Shown: positions 8,137 to 17,321 of the stretch, piece after piece
Layout of the letters: every line of letters begins with the position of its first letter
Numbering within the stretch: the stretch's first letter is position 1
DNA from: Pseudotabrizicola sp.
GTDB taxonomy: Bacteria > Pseudomonadota > Alphaproteobacteria > Rhodobacterales > Rhodobacteraceae
Direction of reading: 5' to 3'
Assembly (NCBI RefSeq): GCF_030684215.1
Contig: NZ_JAUXOV010000070.1
Span: 248,001-312,000 of the forward strand
Length of the DNA: 64,000 nucleotides
Notes under the pieces: generated by a model
Seen by the model: the letters and a program-made list of their open reading frames with translations, nothing else
Databases searched by the model: none
Told to the model about the DNA's origin: nothing
Translations under genes and position numbers: made by a program

Positions 8137-9294
8137 TCAGTCTTCGGAGTGGACACGACGAAAAGGCCCGTATTGCGTCAGGACCTCAATTTCTTCGTCT
8201 ACGGCGCGGCGCTCTTCTTGCAAATAACGCGCAACGGCGTCGCGAAAGCCGGTATCTGCGATCCAGTGCAGCGAATGCACCGGCGTTGGCAAATAGCCGC
8301 GCGCCAGTTTGTGTTCGCCCTGCGCCCCCGCCTCAACCCTGTGCAGGCCATTTGCGATCACCCAGTCGATCGCCTGATAATAGCACAGTTCAAAGTGCAG
8401 GCAGGGGTGATCCTCGACACAGCCCCAATAGCGGCCAAACAACGTATCGCGCCCAATGAAATTCAGCGCGCCTGCCACGGGGCGGTCGCCGTCAAAGGCC
8501 ATCATCAGCAGGATGTCATCCCGCATCGTGTCGTGAAAGCGGGTGAACGCCGCACGGGTCAGATAGGGCGTGCCCCATTTGCGCGCACCGGTGTCTTGAT
8601 AAAACTGCCAGAACGCATCCCAATATGCAGGCTCGATCTGGTCGCCGGTCAGCGCGCGGATGATCAGACCGGACGCGCGTGCCGTTTCACGTTCTTTGCG
8701 GATCATCTTGCGCTTGCGGCTGGAAAGCTGGCTCAGGAAATCGTCAAAGGTTGCGTAGCCGTTGTTTTCCCAGTGAAACTGCTGCGTAACCCGGTGCAAA
8801 ATGCCATCTACCCCGGCCAGAGAGTCCGCCTCGTCGTCGGTGCAGAAGGTCACATGCAAAGAAGACAGACGATTGCGTGTGGCAACCGAAATCGCCGCTG
8901 TCAGCATCGCCTCATGATATGCCGCAGCGCCCAAAAATCGCCGCCCCGTGGCAGGCGTGAATGGCACTGCGATCTGCAATTTGGGGTAATATCGACCGCC
9001 CGCCCGTTCAAACGCCTGCGCCCAGCCGTGGTCAAAGATATACTCGCCCTGAGAATGGCCCTTTGCATACATCGGCACGGCGGCCACCAACTGACCATCT
9101 ACGCGCAACGCTAGCGGATGCGCGGTCCAACCGGTGCCTGTTCCTGTCGATCCTGAAGAGTCCAGCGCTTGTAAAAAGCGATAAGTCGTAAACGGGTCCA
9201 CGGGCCGGCCGGACGCTTGTTCAGGTGCCGCGACAGCATCCCATTGGGTCGCGTCAATCTCGGACAGGCTTTGATGCAGGGTGATTTCGGTCAT
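8137..9294 (-). CDS. GNAT/FemAB-like acyltransferase (DUF482, peptidogalycan biosynthesis type)
   Basis: 385 residues from the ATG at 9294. A longer frame opens at 9348, but the family begins near the chosen Met. Recognisable blocks include FDHGWAQAFERAGGRYYPKLQ, the basic stretch SSRKRKMIRKERE, and FDGDRPVAGALNFIGRDTLFGRYWGC. Members are two-lobed GNAT folds resembling FemABX aminoacyl transferases, and no substrate is experimentally settled. There is no signal peptide or membrane helix, so it is cytoplasmic. It ends 52 bases before phhB and starts 64 bases downstream of the GDPD stop, so it could be part of one minus-strand unit. Confidence 0.82.
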   Translation of the reverse strand: MTEITLHQSLSEIDATQWDAVAAPEQASGRPVDPFTTYRFLQALDSSGSTGTGTGWTAHPLALRVDGQLVAAVPMYAKGHSQGEYIFDHGWAQAFERAGGRYYPKLQIAVPFTPATGRRFLGAAAYHEAMLTAAISVATRNRLSSLHVTFCTDDEADSLAGVDGILHRVTQQFHWENNGYATFDDFLSQLSSRKRKMIRKERETARASGLIIRALTGDQIEPAYWDAFWQFYQDTGARKWGTPYLTRAAFTRFHDTMRDDILLMMAFDGDRPVAGALNFIGRDTLFGRYWGCVEDHPCLHFELCYYQAIDWVIANGLHRVEAGAQGEHKLARGYLPTPVHSLHWIADTGFRDAVARYLQEERRAVDEEIEVLTQYGPFRRVHSED

Positions 9295-9358
9295 GGTTCC
9301 GCTATTAGGCTGCGCCCACAAAGCGCGACGGTAAAGACTGTGCCGCATCCCGCCAAAT

Positions 9359-10132
9359 TCAAGCCGGGATCGCGCTCAGATAGCCCTCAAACGTCACATT
9401 TGCCGCAATCTGCCGCGCCATCGCCTCTTGTTCGGGCGAACGGATGGTCCAGCACAACACCGGCACACTCGCATCCCGAAGCTCCAACACGCGCGGGCGG
9501 GTCAGGTCGTTGGCCTGATGGCTGATGAAAGACGCCCCCACCCGGTCAAAATCCGGGATCCCGCGCAGATGGTCGCAGACCGCAGCCGGAACCGGTGACC
9601 AGTCTTCCGGATCATAGGAGGATGTGGTCAGCCCCCGCGCAACATGCGGCGACAGTCGCGCCATATGGGCCATGCTATGGGGGTTGAATGACATCACCGC
9701 CACGTCGCCGCCATAGCCCGCCAACGCCTGTGCCACTGCTGTCTCCAACCGCCCGTCGGTCTGGCCCATCACCCCGGTCTGATCCTTGATCTCGATCAGC
9801 AGGGGCACCCGGCCTGCGACCAGTGTCAGAACTTCGGGCAGGGTAGGGATCGTGTCACTGCCCCCGGTGAGAACGATCCGCCCCAAGGCGTCCGCCGACT
9901 GCGCTGATACCGGGCCATGGTGTGCAGTCAGGCGGTCCAGATCATCATCATGGAACACCATCGCCCGACCATCGGCAGACAGATGCACATCAACCTCAAT
10001 GGCATAGCCCGCCGCCACCGCCGCCTTGATCGCCGCAGGGCTGTTTTCGATCCGCCCGGCCGCGCGGTCATGCAGGGCGCGGTGGGATACTGGCAGGTGC
10101 AGCAGGCTGGCGGGCAGGGCGGGGCGCGTCAT
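9359..10132 (-). CDS. Glycerophosphodiester phosphodiesterase
   Basis: 257 residues. The GDPD TIM-barrel active site is visible: HRA near residue 18, the metal ligands in IEVDVHLSADG, and the second His in VFHDDDLDRLT. LLIEIKDQ carries a further Glu ligand. The enzyme splits glycerophosphodiesters into glycerol-3-phosphate and an alcohol. There is no signal peptide, so it is probably cytoplasmic. I chose the ATG at 10132, which is one base beyond the ridA stop, over an upstream extension that reads through ridA. The first motif is HRA rather than the usual HRG, a small variation. Confidence 0.88.
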   Translation of the reverse strand: MTRPALPASLLHLPVSHRALHDRAAGRIENSPAAIKAAVAAGYAIEVDVHLSADGRAMVFHDDDLDRLTAHHGPVSAQSADALGRIVLTGGSDTIPTLPEVLTLVAGRVPLLIEIKDQTGVMGQTDGRLETAVAQALAGYGGDVAVMSFNPHSMAHMARLSPHVARGLTTSSYDPEDWSPVPAAVCDHLRGIPDFDRVGASFISHQANDLTRPRVLELRDASVPVLCWTIRSPEQEAMARQIAANVTFEGYLSAIPA

Positions 10133-10133
10133 T

Positions 10134-10595
10134 TCAGGCAATCTCGAACACCGCCTCGATCTCGACCGCGACGCCAAACGGCAAAGATGCCGCCGATACG
10201 GCAGAGCGTGCATGACGCCCGGCATCGCCCAGCACGGCCACCATGAAATCTGACGCGCCGTTGATCACCTTTGGCTGATCCACGAAATCCGGGCCCGAGT
10301 TCACAAAGCCCACCAGCTTGACCAACCGCACCACGCGGTCAATGTCGCCATCGGTGGCGGCTTTCAACTGCGCGAGAAGCGAGATTGCACACGCCTTTGC
10401 CGCTTCGGCCCCTTGCTCAACGCTCAGGTCCGCGCCGAGCTTTCCCTTAATCATGCCGCCCGCGTTCTGGCTGATCTGACCCGAGATGAACACCTGTTTG
10501 CCGCTGATCACCCAAGGCACGTAATTCGCCGCTGGTGCAGGCGCATCGGGCAGGGTCACCCCCAGTTCGGCAAGTCGGGTTTCGATCTTTGACAT
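10134..10595 (-). CDS. RidA family protein (YjgF/YER057c/UK114)
   Basis: 153 residues, slightly longer than the 130-residue archetype, as in the subfamily that starts MSKIETRLAELG. VFISGQIS and the C-terminal GRHARSAVSAASLPFG followed by VEIEAVFEI are the family signature; the Arg and Glu there bind the substrate carboxylate in active members. RidA proteins hydrolyse reactive enamine/imine intermediates from PLP enzymes. A GGAG site precedes the ATG. It lies directly upstream of the GDPD gene and is presumably co-transcribed. The 260 bases between this gene and mlaA hold only divergent upstream sequence and a 6-base stem (10819-10832). Confidence 0.88.
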   Translation of the reverse strand: MSKIETRLAELGVTLPDAPAPAANYVPWVISGKQVFISGQISQNAGGMIKGKLGADLSVEQGAEAAKACAISLLAQLKAATDGDIDRVVRLVKLVGFVNSGPDFVDQPKVINGASDFMVAVLGDAGRHARSAVSAASLPFGVAVEIEAVFEIA

Positions 10596-10855
10596 GGCAT
10601 ATACTCCGTTCTGTTTGCCGCAAGCTAACGGCGGGGCAAGGCGGCGGCAAGCACAGCCTGTGGCATGGTCGGTGCTTGGTTGGTGCCGGTGTTATCACAA
10701 GACATATCTGCCGCCTGCGGATCGCCCAAAACCTGCCCAAATGCCCATCCCAGACTGACGCATCGTTGTAATCCAATGCCATGGCCTATATCAAAACATA
10801 TGATCGAATGATGACGCTCCCCGATTTCGGGGCAGAACAATGGCCGTGACCCAGT

Positions 10856-11635
10856 ATGATTTTATCTGCCCGATTGCCGACCGCTTACCGCGCACCGAAG
10901 CGCATGGTCATGGCGCTTGCCGCCTTCGCCCTGCTGGCCGCCTGTGCACAAAAACCTGCGCCGACGGGCTTCAATGACCCGCTGGAAGCGAACAACCGCC
11001 AGATCCACGACTTCAACCGCAGTGTGGACCGCGCCATTTTGCGCCCCCTGTCCAGCAGCTTTGGCAACGGGCCGCCCGGTCCTGTCATGCAGGGCGTGAC
11101 CAACTTTGCGCAGAACCTTGATGCGCCGGGGGCGGTGGTGAACAACCTTCTGCAAGGCCGCCCGCATTTTGCGGCGGAAAACACGCTGCGCTTTGTGCTG
11201 AATACCACTGTCGGCATCGGTGGATTGTTTGATCCAGCCAGTGCCATTGGCGTGAACGGCAAAGTCACCGATTTCGGCGAAACCCTGCATGTCTGGGGCG
11301 CCGGCGAGGGGAATTATGTGGAACTGCCCTTCATTGGCCCGTCAACCGAACGCGATCTTGTCGGCAAGATTGTCGATGTTGGTCTGAACCCGCTGCGCTA
11401 TGTTTTGCCCAAGCCTGAAGACAACATCGTGCCGGTTGCAAAGCTCGCATCAAGTCTTGGTGATCGGGCGCGCTATTCCGAAACAGTCGACTCTGTCCTA
11501 TATGATAGTGCAGACAGCTATGCACAGGCGCGCCTGTTGTATCTGCAAAGCCGTCGTTTTCAATTGGGGCAAACCTCTGGCGAAGCCGGAGATGACGCTT
11601 TCGAAGATCCGTATGAGGACATCTATGGCCAATGA
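10856..11635 (+). CDS. mlaA: MlaA family outer-membrane lipoprotein (VacJ)
   Basis: 259 residues. A basic N-terminus and a hydrophobic stretch end in the lipobox LLAACA, so it is processed by Lsp and lipid-anchored. NDPLEANNRQIHDFN is the MlaA signature (the DP-hE-xxNR pattern). ENTLRFVLNTTVGIGGLFDPA follows, and GNYVELPFIGPSTERD is the classical VacJ segment. MlaA sits in the outer membrane and removes mislocalised phospholipids from the outer leaflet. It overlaps mlaC by 11 bases. No mlaBDEF genes are in the window, so the inner-membrane part must be elsewhere. A second ATG at 10904 would still leave a signal peptide. Confidence 0.92.
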   Translation: MILSARLPTAYRAPKRMVMALAAFALLAACAQKPAPTGFNDPLEANNRQIHDFNRSVDRAILRPLSSSFGNGPPGPVMQGVTNFAQNLDAPGAVVNNLLQGRPHFAAENTLRFVLNTTVGIGGLFDPASAIGVNGKVTDFGETLHVWGAGEGNYVELPFIGPSTERDLVGKIVDVGLNPLRYVLPKPEDNIVPVAKLASSLGDRARYSETVDSVLYDSADSYAQARLLYLQSRRFQLGQTSGEAGDDAFEDPYEDIYGQ

Positions 11636-12236
11636 CAGACTGATCATCACACGGCGCGGCTTTGGCATCGGTCTGGTCGGAGGGGCCGCTGCCCTTGCGA
11701 TGCCGCTTCCCGCCGCCGCTCTGACCGTCGATCAGGCCCGGGCACTGGTAGGCAAGACGATTGCAGACGTGAACCGCACGATCAATTCCGGTAAATCCGC
11801 CAGTGCCATGTATGCTGATTTCGAGCGTATTTTCCGCAGCTACGCCGATGTGCCGACCATTGCGCGCTCGGCCCTTGGTCCGGCTGCCCGGTCGGCGTCA
11901 AATGCGCAGCTGTCGGCGTTCACCACCGCTTACCAAGGCTATATCGCCCGCAAATATGGCGCCCGGTTCCGTGAGTTCATCGGCGGCCAGATCGAGGTGA
12001 CGGGCGCACGCGCCGTCAAAAGCTATTTCGAGGTGATCTCGGTCGCCAAACTGCGCGGACAGGCCCCGTTTGACCTGCGCTGGCATGTGTCGGACAAATC
12101 CGGCAAGGATCTGTTCTTCAACATCATCATTGAGGGCGTGAACATGCTGGCCAGCGAGCGCACCGAAATCGGCGCCATGCTTGACCGCCGCCGCGGCGAT
12201 ATCAACGGGCTGATCGAGGATCTGAAAAAGGCCTGA
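11625..12236 (+). CDS. mlaC: MlaC/Ttg2D family phospholipid-binding periplasmic protein
   Basis: 203 residues. The N-terminus has a twin-arginine-like signal (ITRRGFGIGLVGG followed by an Ala-rich core and AAAL), which would send the folded protein to the periplasm. The body matches the Tol-Tol-Ttg2 family: YADFERIFRSYADVPTIAR, FTTAYQGYIARKY, and a C-terminal GVNMLASERTEIGAML. MlaC ferries phospholipid between MlaA in the outer membrane and the MlaFEDB complex. A GAGGA site within the end of mlaA precedes the ATG, and the genes overlap, so translation is probably coupled. A T-ending hairpin follows at 12258. Confidence 0.9.
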   Translation: MANDRLIITRRGFGIGLVGGAAALAMPLPAAALTVDQARALVGKTIADVNRTINSGKSASAMYADFERIFRSYADVPTIARSALGPAARSASNAQLSAFTTAYQGYIARKYGARFREFIGGQIEVTGARAVKSYFEVISVAKLRGQAPFDLRWHVSDKSGKDLFFNIIIEGVNMLASERTEIGAMLDRRRGDINGLIEDLKKA

Positions 12237-12257
12237 GCCGCCCACCGCAAACGACCG

Positions 12258-12294
12258 ACGCCGACCACCGAAACAGGAGGGTCGGCGTTTTGCT
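12258..12294 (+). terminator. Intrinsic terminator of mlaA-mlaC
   Basis: ACGCCGACC (12258-12266) pairs with GGTCGGCGT (12280-12288), followed by TTTGCTTTG. It begins 22 bases after the mlaC stop. Confidence 0.75.
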
Positions 12295-12343
12295 TTGCGG
12301 CGGGGTAAGGTGTAACGGCGAGGACGCTATGAGTCCGTTGCAG

Positions 12344-12706
12344 TCATTGCCGAAATGCGCGGCTTGAAACCTGAATTGAATTCTTGGACGGATCTTTGGC
12401 ATTGGCAAATTCATACCCGCCAGCCTTGTGGATCTTGCCAAAATCAACTCCGTCGGCCTTGGCAGCTTCGCAAAAGGCCGATACGTCCTCAACGTCAAAT
12501 ACAAGCTTCACCAAAACCTGTCCTTCTTTCTGCTTTGCCGCTGCCGGGTGCAAAAGCAGTGCCAAACCCGAGTTTTGCGCCCTTAGCTCAACAATGCGTT
12601 CGTTGTCAGCCCGCAACACCGAGAAGCCGAAGTGCTTGGCGTAAAAGTCAGCCATCTCGTCGATCCTGCTTGTGTAGATCACCAATCGCCCGAGTGATGC
12701 TGACAT
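12344..12706 (-). CDS. VOC-family (glyoxalase/bleomycin-resistance fold) protein
   Basis: 120 residues from the ATG at 12706. A longer frame reaches 12823, but the domain begins at SASLGRLVIYTSRIDEMADFY, the usual VOC start. FYAKHFGFSV, ELRAQNSGLALLLHP and KLVFDVEDVSAFCEAAKADGV give the paired beta-alpha-beta-beta-beta modules. The C-terminal AKDPSKNSIQVSSR resembles the D-P-x-G-N-x-I/L block. VOC proteins use a divalent metal for isomerases, dioxygenases or thiol transferases; the reaction here is unknown. The 270 bases between its start and the PBP1A stop hold nothing else I can support. Confidence 0.85.
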   Translation of the reverse strand: MSASLGRLVIYTSRIDEMADFYAKHFGFSVLRADNERIVELRAQNSGLALLLHPAAAKQKEGQVLVKLVFDVEDVSAFCEAAKADGVDFGKIHKAGGYEFANAKDPSKNSIQVSSRAFRQ

Positions 12707-12976
12707 TTCTGCGCCTTCGACAAGCCCTGTTTCTGGAAACCATAGCACCGTATGGTTCGAGACGGCAGTTCCGTCCCGCATGGCACAAGCACACCTGTTG
12801 CGTCGCCTCATGCTGCTGCTCAAGCAGCAAAAAGCGCTCTGGTTTCAGTCCCCGGCGATAACTGTGCTTCAAGGGTTTAAACGCTAAAAATCGGTCAATC
12901 CCACACCCCTAACACCATGATATCACAAGGGGCCCAAATCCTCCCCCTGTGTTATACGCCCTTTGTGGGGGCAGGG

Positions 12977-15259
12977 TCAGTTCCCGAACACCCCCAGAAC
13001 GTCGCGCAGGATCTGATCGGCCAGATCGCCTTCTACCGGCCCCTCATTGATCCAATCCTGCGGCACCGGCCCGTCATAGATGATCACCTCTTGCGACGGC
13101 ATCTCGCCCTGCCACTCACCTGCGCCGGGTTGGGGCACCGGGGCCGGGGACTGGCCATCTGCCATCACGTTTGGTGACGGCGCGTAGTAGCCGCCCGGTG
13201 GCAGTTTCGGTTCAGGGACCAGCATAGGCAGCGTTTGCGGTTGCAGGCCCTGATGGACACGCACCATCACCTCACGCCAGATTTCTGCAGGCAAGCCACC
13301 GCCCGTCACACCTGTCAACGGGGCGTTGTCGTCGTTCCCCATCCAGACCCCAGCGACATATTCGGCAGTAAAGCCCAGAAACCACGCATCGCGTGCCGCC
13401 TGTGTTGTGCCGGTCTTGCCTGCTGCCTGCCATCCGGGAATTTTTGCCCGCGTGCCGGTGCCGTTTTCGATCACCCGGTTCATCATATAGGTCAGATACA
13501 GCGACGCTTCTTCACTGATCACCCGCTGTCCGACGCCGCCGGTTGCTCCCAAAAGCATATCTTGTTCGCCCTGAAGCCGCAATTCGACCAGACCATAAGG
13601 CGTCACCGACGACCCACCGTTCAGGATGCCCGCATAGGCCCCCGACATCTCCAGCAGCGACGATTCCGACGCGCCAAGTGCCAGCGCCGGACCATCGGCC
13701 AAGGCCGAAACGATGCCGAAGCCATTGGCCACCCGCCGCACGGCATCGCGCCCCACCGCTTCCGACACCCGCACGGCAGGAATGTTGCGGCTTTCGGCCA
13801 ATGCCTGCGAAAGCGTGATCATGCCCTTGAACTGGTTGTCGTAGTTCTTCGGCGTCCATGCGCCTGAACCGGGGATGTTGATGGTCAGCGGGGTGTCTTC
13901 GACATAATCCGCCGGGGTAAAGCCCAGATCCATCGCCGCAGCATAGGCAAAGGGTTTAAAGCTGGATCCGGTCTGCCGCTTGGCTTGTGTTGCACGGTTG
14001 AAGCTGCCCGCTGCCACCGCTTCGCGCCCGCCCACCATGGCGCGCACAGCCCCATCGGCAGACATCACCACGATTGCAGCTTGTGCCTTTGATCCCTCTT
14101 TTACCTTGGTCTCAAACACGAATTTGACCGCATCCTCGGCGGCTTTTTGCAACCGTTGGTCCATTGTGGTGTGGATGATGACATCTTCGGTCGTCGCCGA
14201 CGACAGAAAGCTGGGGGTGGATTCCATCACCCAATCGGCAAAAGCGCCACCTGATTTTGTCTCGGCGGCCTTTGACAGCCGTGCCGGGTTCTGGCGGGCA
14301 TCGTTTGCCTGCGCGGGGGTCAGGAACCCCTGTTCCTCCATCAGGCCTACCACAACCGCGGCCCGCTCCTGCGAGCGGATCAGGTTGTTGGTGGGGGCAA
14401 AGCGAGAGGGTGCGGTCAGAAGGCCTGCCAGCATCGCCGCTTCGGCCGGGCCCACCTCATTGGCGGATTTGCCGAAATAGCGTTGCGACGCCGCCTCGAA
14501 GCCGCGTGCGCCCGCGCCCATATAGGCGCGGTTCAGATAGATGGTCAGGATTTCCTGCTTGGAATACTTGACCTCCATCGCCATCGCATAGGGGATTTCC
14601 TTGACCTTGCGCCAGACGCCGCCGCTGCGGCAGTCCTGTTCATAGGCGGCCTCTGATTTCCACTCTGTCGGATTATAGGGCACGCCAAGGCACAGAAGCT
14701 TGGCCACCTGCTGGGTGATGGTCGATCCGCCGTTGCCCGACAGCGGGCTGCGGCCCTGGCTCATGTTGATGCGGATTGCCCCGGCAATACCACGCGGGCT
14801 GATGCCTAAGTGGCCGTAAAAGCGCTTGTCTTCGGTTGCGATCACCGCGTTGTGCAAGTCGCGCGACACATTTTCGGCGGTGATCTGGCCGCCAAACGTC
14901 TCTCCGCGCCATGCAAAGACCTGACCTTCGCGGTCCAGCATGGTGACAGAGCCACGCGCCCGGCCGTCCAGCAATTCGGTCACGGCGGGTAGCTGGCTGT
15001 AGAAATAGAACACGGTCAGTGCCAGCACCATGCCGACCACGGCACCGACCCGCCATGTCACACCCCAAAGGATACGCCAGATCAAGCGCCACAGGCCCAC
15101 GATCAGCCCGACCACAAAGCCATGCTGACGCCGCGGCTTGCGCGGTGCGGGCTTGCGGGGCGGGCGCCCACCGGATGTGGATTTGGCTGGGGTCGCCTTT
15201 TGCGTCCCATACCGCTTGTCCGCGGTCAGCTTTCCCCGACCATTGCCCGATACTGCCAT
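12977..15259 (-). CDS. mrcA: Bifunctional penicillin-binding protein 1A (transglycosylase/transpeptidase)
   Basis: 760 residues. A basic cytoplasmic tail (1-45) is followed by one membrane anchor (about 60-88) and a GT51 domain with ATEDKRFYGHLGISPRG (catalytic Glu) and GGSTITQQVAK. The transpeptidase domain carries SxxK as TGSSFKPFAY, SxN as ESRNIPAV and KTG as GKTGTTQ. The enzyme polymerises and crosslinks peptidoglycan. The tail after KTG contains a Pro-rich linker ending in an acidic segment. It is short compared with E. coli PBP1A, as is common for alphaproteobacterial PBP1A/1C-like proteins. It is a single gene, followed on the opposite strand by glnK. Confidence 0.92.
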   Translation of the reverse strand: MAVSGNGRGKLTADKRYGTQKATPAKSTSGGRPPRKPAPRKPRRQHGFVVGLIVGLWRLIWRILWGVTWRVGAVVGMVLALTVFYFYSQLPAVTELLDGRARGSVTMLDREGQVFAWRGETFGGQITAENVSRDLHNAVIATEDKRFYGHLGISPRGIAGAIRINMSQGRSPLSGNGGSTITQQVAKLLCLGVPYNPTEWKSEAAYEQDCRSGGVWRKVKEIPYAMAMEVKYSKQEILTIYLNRAYMGAGARGFEAASQRYFGKSANEVGPAEAAMLAGLLTAPSRFAPTNNLIRSQERAAVVVGLMEEQGFLTPAQANDARQNPARLSKAAETKSGGAFADWVMESTPSFLSSATTEDVIIHTTMDQRLQKAAEDAVKFVFETKVKEGSKAQAAIVVMSADGAVRAMVGGREAVAAGSFNRATQAKRQTGSSFKPFAYAAAMDLGFTPADYVEDTPLTINIPGSGAWTPKNYDNQFKGMITLSQALAESRNIPAVRVSEAVGRDAVRRVANGFGIVSALADGPALALGASESSLLEMSGAYAGILNGGSSVTPYGLVELRLQGEQDMLLGATGGVGQRVISEEASLYLTYMMNRVIENGTGTRAKIPGWQAAGKTGTTQAARDAWFLGFTAEYVAGVWMGNDDNAPLTGVTGGGLPAEIWREVMVRVHQGLQPQTLPMLVPEPKLPPGGYYAPSPNVMADGQSPAPVPQPGAGEWQGEMPSQEVIIYDGPVPQDWINEGPVEGDLADQILRDVLGVFGN

Positions 15260-15350
15260 TGCCTGCCCAACCGTTAAACGCGTGCTCTTTTGCGCGACTC
15301 TAGCCCGAATAGCGCAGGTTGTGGAGAGCGTGAGTTCACGATTCGGATAC

Positions 15351-15406
15351 CTTGAGCGCCTAAAAATTAATCAAGTTGCACAATAAGTATAAATTTTGTG
15401 CAGTTT
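15351..15406 (+). promoter_or_regulatory. AT-rich inverted repeats upstream of glnK, candidate regulatory region
   Basis: Two dyads lie in the only AT-rich patch of this gap: CTTGA (15351-15355) with TCAAG (15371-15375), and TGCACAA with TTGTGCA (15378-15403, perfect 7-base arms, 12 bases apart). NtrC half-sites are TGCAC/GTGCA, but the spacing here is wider than the enteric consensus. A nitrogen-control site is therefore an inference from position only. I see no clean -35/-10 pair. Confidence 0.4.
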
Positions 15407-15517
15407 GGTGGGGTCTCGGGCAAAGTTCCACCGCCCATTTCTTGTTCTGGCTGCCCGAAACACGGCTTCTGTCTGCAAGGGCCCAACCCCGGGCCCCACA
15501 GAACGAAGGGGAAGGAC

Positions 15518-15856
15518 GTGAAACTAATCATTGCAGCAATCAAGCCGTTCAAGTTGGAGGAAGTGCGTGAAGCACTGACCACCATCGGGGTGCGCGGCAT
15601 GATGGTTACCGAGATCAAAGGTTTCGGCAGCCAGTCTGGTCATACGGAAATTTATCGCGGCGCTGAATACGCCGTGAATTTCGTGCCAAAGGTCCGTCTG
15701 GAAATCGTGGTCAGCAACAGCCTTGCCGATGCGGTCGTCGAGACAATCCGCACTACCGCAAAAACCGACAAGATCGGCGATGGCAAGATCTTCGTGCTGG
15801 ATGTCCAGCATGCCGTGCGCGTGCGCACTGGCGAAATCAACGACGATGCGCTCTGA
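15518..15856 (+). CDS. glnK: Nitrogen regulatory protein PII
   Basis: 112 residues, full length. The T-loop GHTEIYRGAEYAVNF carries Tyr51, the residue uridylylated by GlnD. TDKIGDGKIFVLDV is the B-loop/ATP-binding region and ends in the RVRTGE C-loop. PII senses ATP/ADP and 2-oxoglutarate and, as GlnK, blocks the AmtB channel when ammonium is plentiful. The frame extends upstream to 15398, but the GTG at 15518 is the family's first residue and follows a strong AAGGGGAAGG site. amtB begins 28 bases downstream, the usual glnK-amtB operon. This linkage and the AmtB partner favour GlnK over GlnB. Confidence 0.95.
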   Translation: MKLIIAAIKPFKLEEVREALTTIGVRGMMVTEIKGFGSQSGHTEIYRGAEYAVNFVPKVRLEIVVSNSLADAVVETIRTTAKTDKIGDGKIFVLDVQHAVRVRTGEINDDAL

Positions 15857-15884
15857 CGCGTTGGGGACAGGGGAAAACGCAAAA

Positions 15885-17234
15885 ATGAACAACCTGATTA
15901 AAATTTCTGGCCTGACGACGTTGGCCGCTTCGCTGTTTGCCAGCCTGCCAGCCTGGGCGCAGGAGGCCACTGTCGAGGCGACCGAAGTTGTGGCTGAAAC
16001 GGCTCCGGCTGTGATTGATAATGCTTTCATTTTCAACACATTGCTGTTTCTGATTGGTGGCTTTCTTGTGTTCTGGATGGCTGCAGGCTTCGCGATGTTG
16101 GAGGCTGGTCTGGTCCGGTCCAAAAACGTCACGATGCAGTTGACCAAGAACATCGCGCTCTTTTCGATCGCGTCGATTATGTATTGGCTCGTCGGCTATA
16201 ACCTGATGTATCCGGGCGACGCCTGGACCATGACTGGCTATGTTGGCCAATTGTTCGCCGCGAAATCTCTGGCGGGTGATCCTGATGTTGCCGCTGGCTA
16301 TTCGGTTGCGTCGGACTTTTTCTTTCAGCTGATGTTCTGTGCGACCACTGCCTCGATCGTTTCGGGCACCTTGGCCGAGCGGATCAAGCTGTGGCCGTTC
16401 CTGATCTTTACTGTGGTGCTGACTGGGATTCTTTACCCGATCGAAGCGTCATGGCAGTGGGGTGGCGGCTGGTTGTCCGAAGCAGGCTTCTCTGACTTTG
16501 CCGGATCGACACTTGTTCACGCAGCAGGTGGTTTTGCAGCCCTTGCCGGTGCACTGATCCTTGGACCACGTTTGGGCAAGTATACGAAAGACGGTCGCGT
16601 CAATCCGATGCCGGGCTCTAACCTTGCGCTTGCCACTTTAGGCACGTTCATTCTGTGGCTGGGTTGGTTCGGCTTCAATGGCGGCTCGCAGTTGGCGCTG
16701 GGGACCGAGGCGGATGCAAATGCCGTGTCGATCATCTTTGCCAACACCAACATGGCGGCCTCTGCCGGTGCTGTGACTGCCCTGATCCTGTCGCAACTGA
16801 TTTACAAAAAGGTTGACCTTACCATGGTGCTGAACGGTGCCTTGGCTGGTCTGGTGTCGATCACCGCTGGGCCGCTGGACCCGACATTGTTCGGCGCGCT
16901 GTGGATCGGTTCAATCGGTGGTGTGATCGTTCTGGTGGTCGTGCCATTGCTTGACAAGTTGAAGATCGATGACGTGGTTGGTGCCATCCCGGTTCACCTT
17001 GTGGCTGGCCTTTGGGGTACCATGGCGGTTCCGTTCTACACTGCGGACACCAGCTTTGCGACGCAGCTTATGGGCTTTGTTGCCATCGGTGCCTTCATGA
17101 TGATCGCTTCTGGCATCGTCTGGTTCATCCTCAAGGCAACCATTGGGCTGCGCCCAAGCCAGGAAGACGAAATGATGGGTCTGGACAAAGCCGAGCTTGG
17201 TCTGGAAGCCTATCCTGAGTTCACCAAGGGCTGA
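15885..17234 (+). CDS. amtB: Ammonium transporter
   Basis: 449 residues with a cleavable signal peptide (AWAQE about residue 25), as in E. coli AmtB, then eleven membrane helices. Conserved landmarks are WMAAGFAMLEAGLVRSKN in the first helix, GSTLVHAAGGFAALAGA (first pore His), and IPVHLVAGLWGTMAV (second pore His). It forms a trimer that conducts ammonia/ammonium and is gated by GlnK, the product of the preceding gene. The start ATG at 15885 was chosen because it opens the signal peptide; the frame runs further upstream through glnK. A strong terminator follows. Confidence 0.95.
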   Translation: MNNLIKISGLTTLAASLFASLPAWAQEATVEATEVVAETAPAVIDNAFIFNTLLFLIGGFLVFWMAAGFAMLEAGLVRSKNVTMQLTKNIALFSIASIMYWLVGYNLMYPGDAWTMTGYVGQLFAAKSLAGDPDVAAGYSVASDFFFQLMFCATTASIVSGTLAERIKLWPFLIFTVVLTGILYPIEASWQWGGGWLSEAGFSDFAGSTLVHAAGGFAALAGALILGPRLGKYTKDGRVNPMPGSNLALATLGTFILWLGWFGFNGGSQLALGTEADANAVSIIFANTNMAASAGAVTALILSQLIYKKVDLTMVLNGALAGLVSITAGPLDPTLFGALWIGSIGGVIVLVVVPLLDKLKIDDVVGAIPVHLVAGLWGTMAVPFYTADTSFATQLMGFVAIGAFMMIASGIVWFILKATIGLRPSQEDEMMGLDKAELGLEAYPEFTKG

Positions 17235-17264
17235 TCACTCCTCCTCCCGATTAGTCCAGGGTCT

Positions 17265-17294
17265 GGCCCGAGCCGCAAGGTTCGGGCCTTTTTT
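17265..17294 (+). terminator. Intrinsic terminator of glnK-amtB
   Basis: GGCCCGAGCC (17265-17274), loop GCAA, GGTTCGGGCC (17279-17288, one G-T pair), then six T. It starts 31 bases after the amtB stop. Confidence 0.92.
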
Positions 17295-17321
17295 ACTGCC
17301 GTGTGATCAAAGTGCGCATGA

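Noticed and set aside
10819-10832. CCCCGA-TT-TCGGGG hairpin upstream of mlaA
   Set aside because: Six base pairs with a two-base loop and no T-run; too weak to call.
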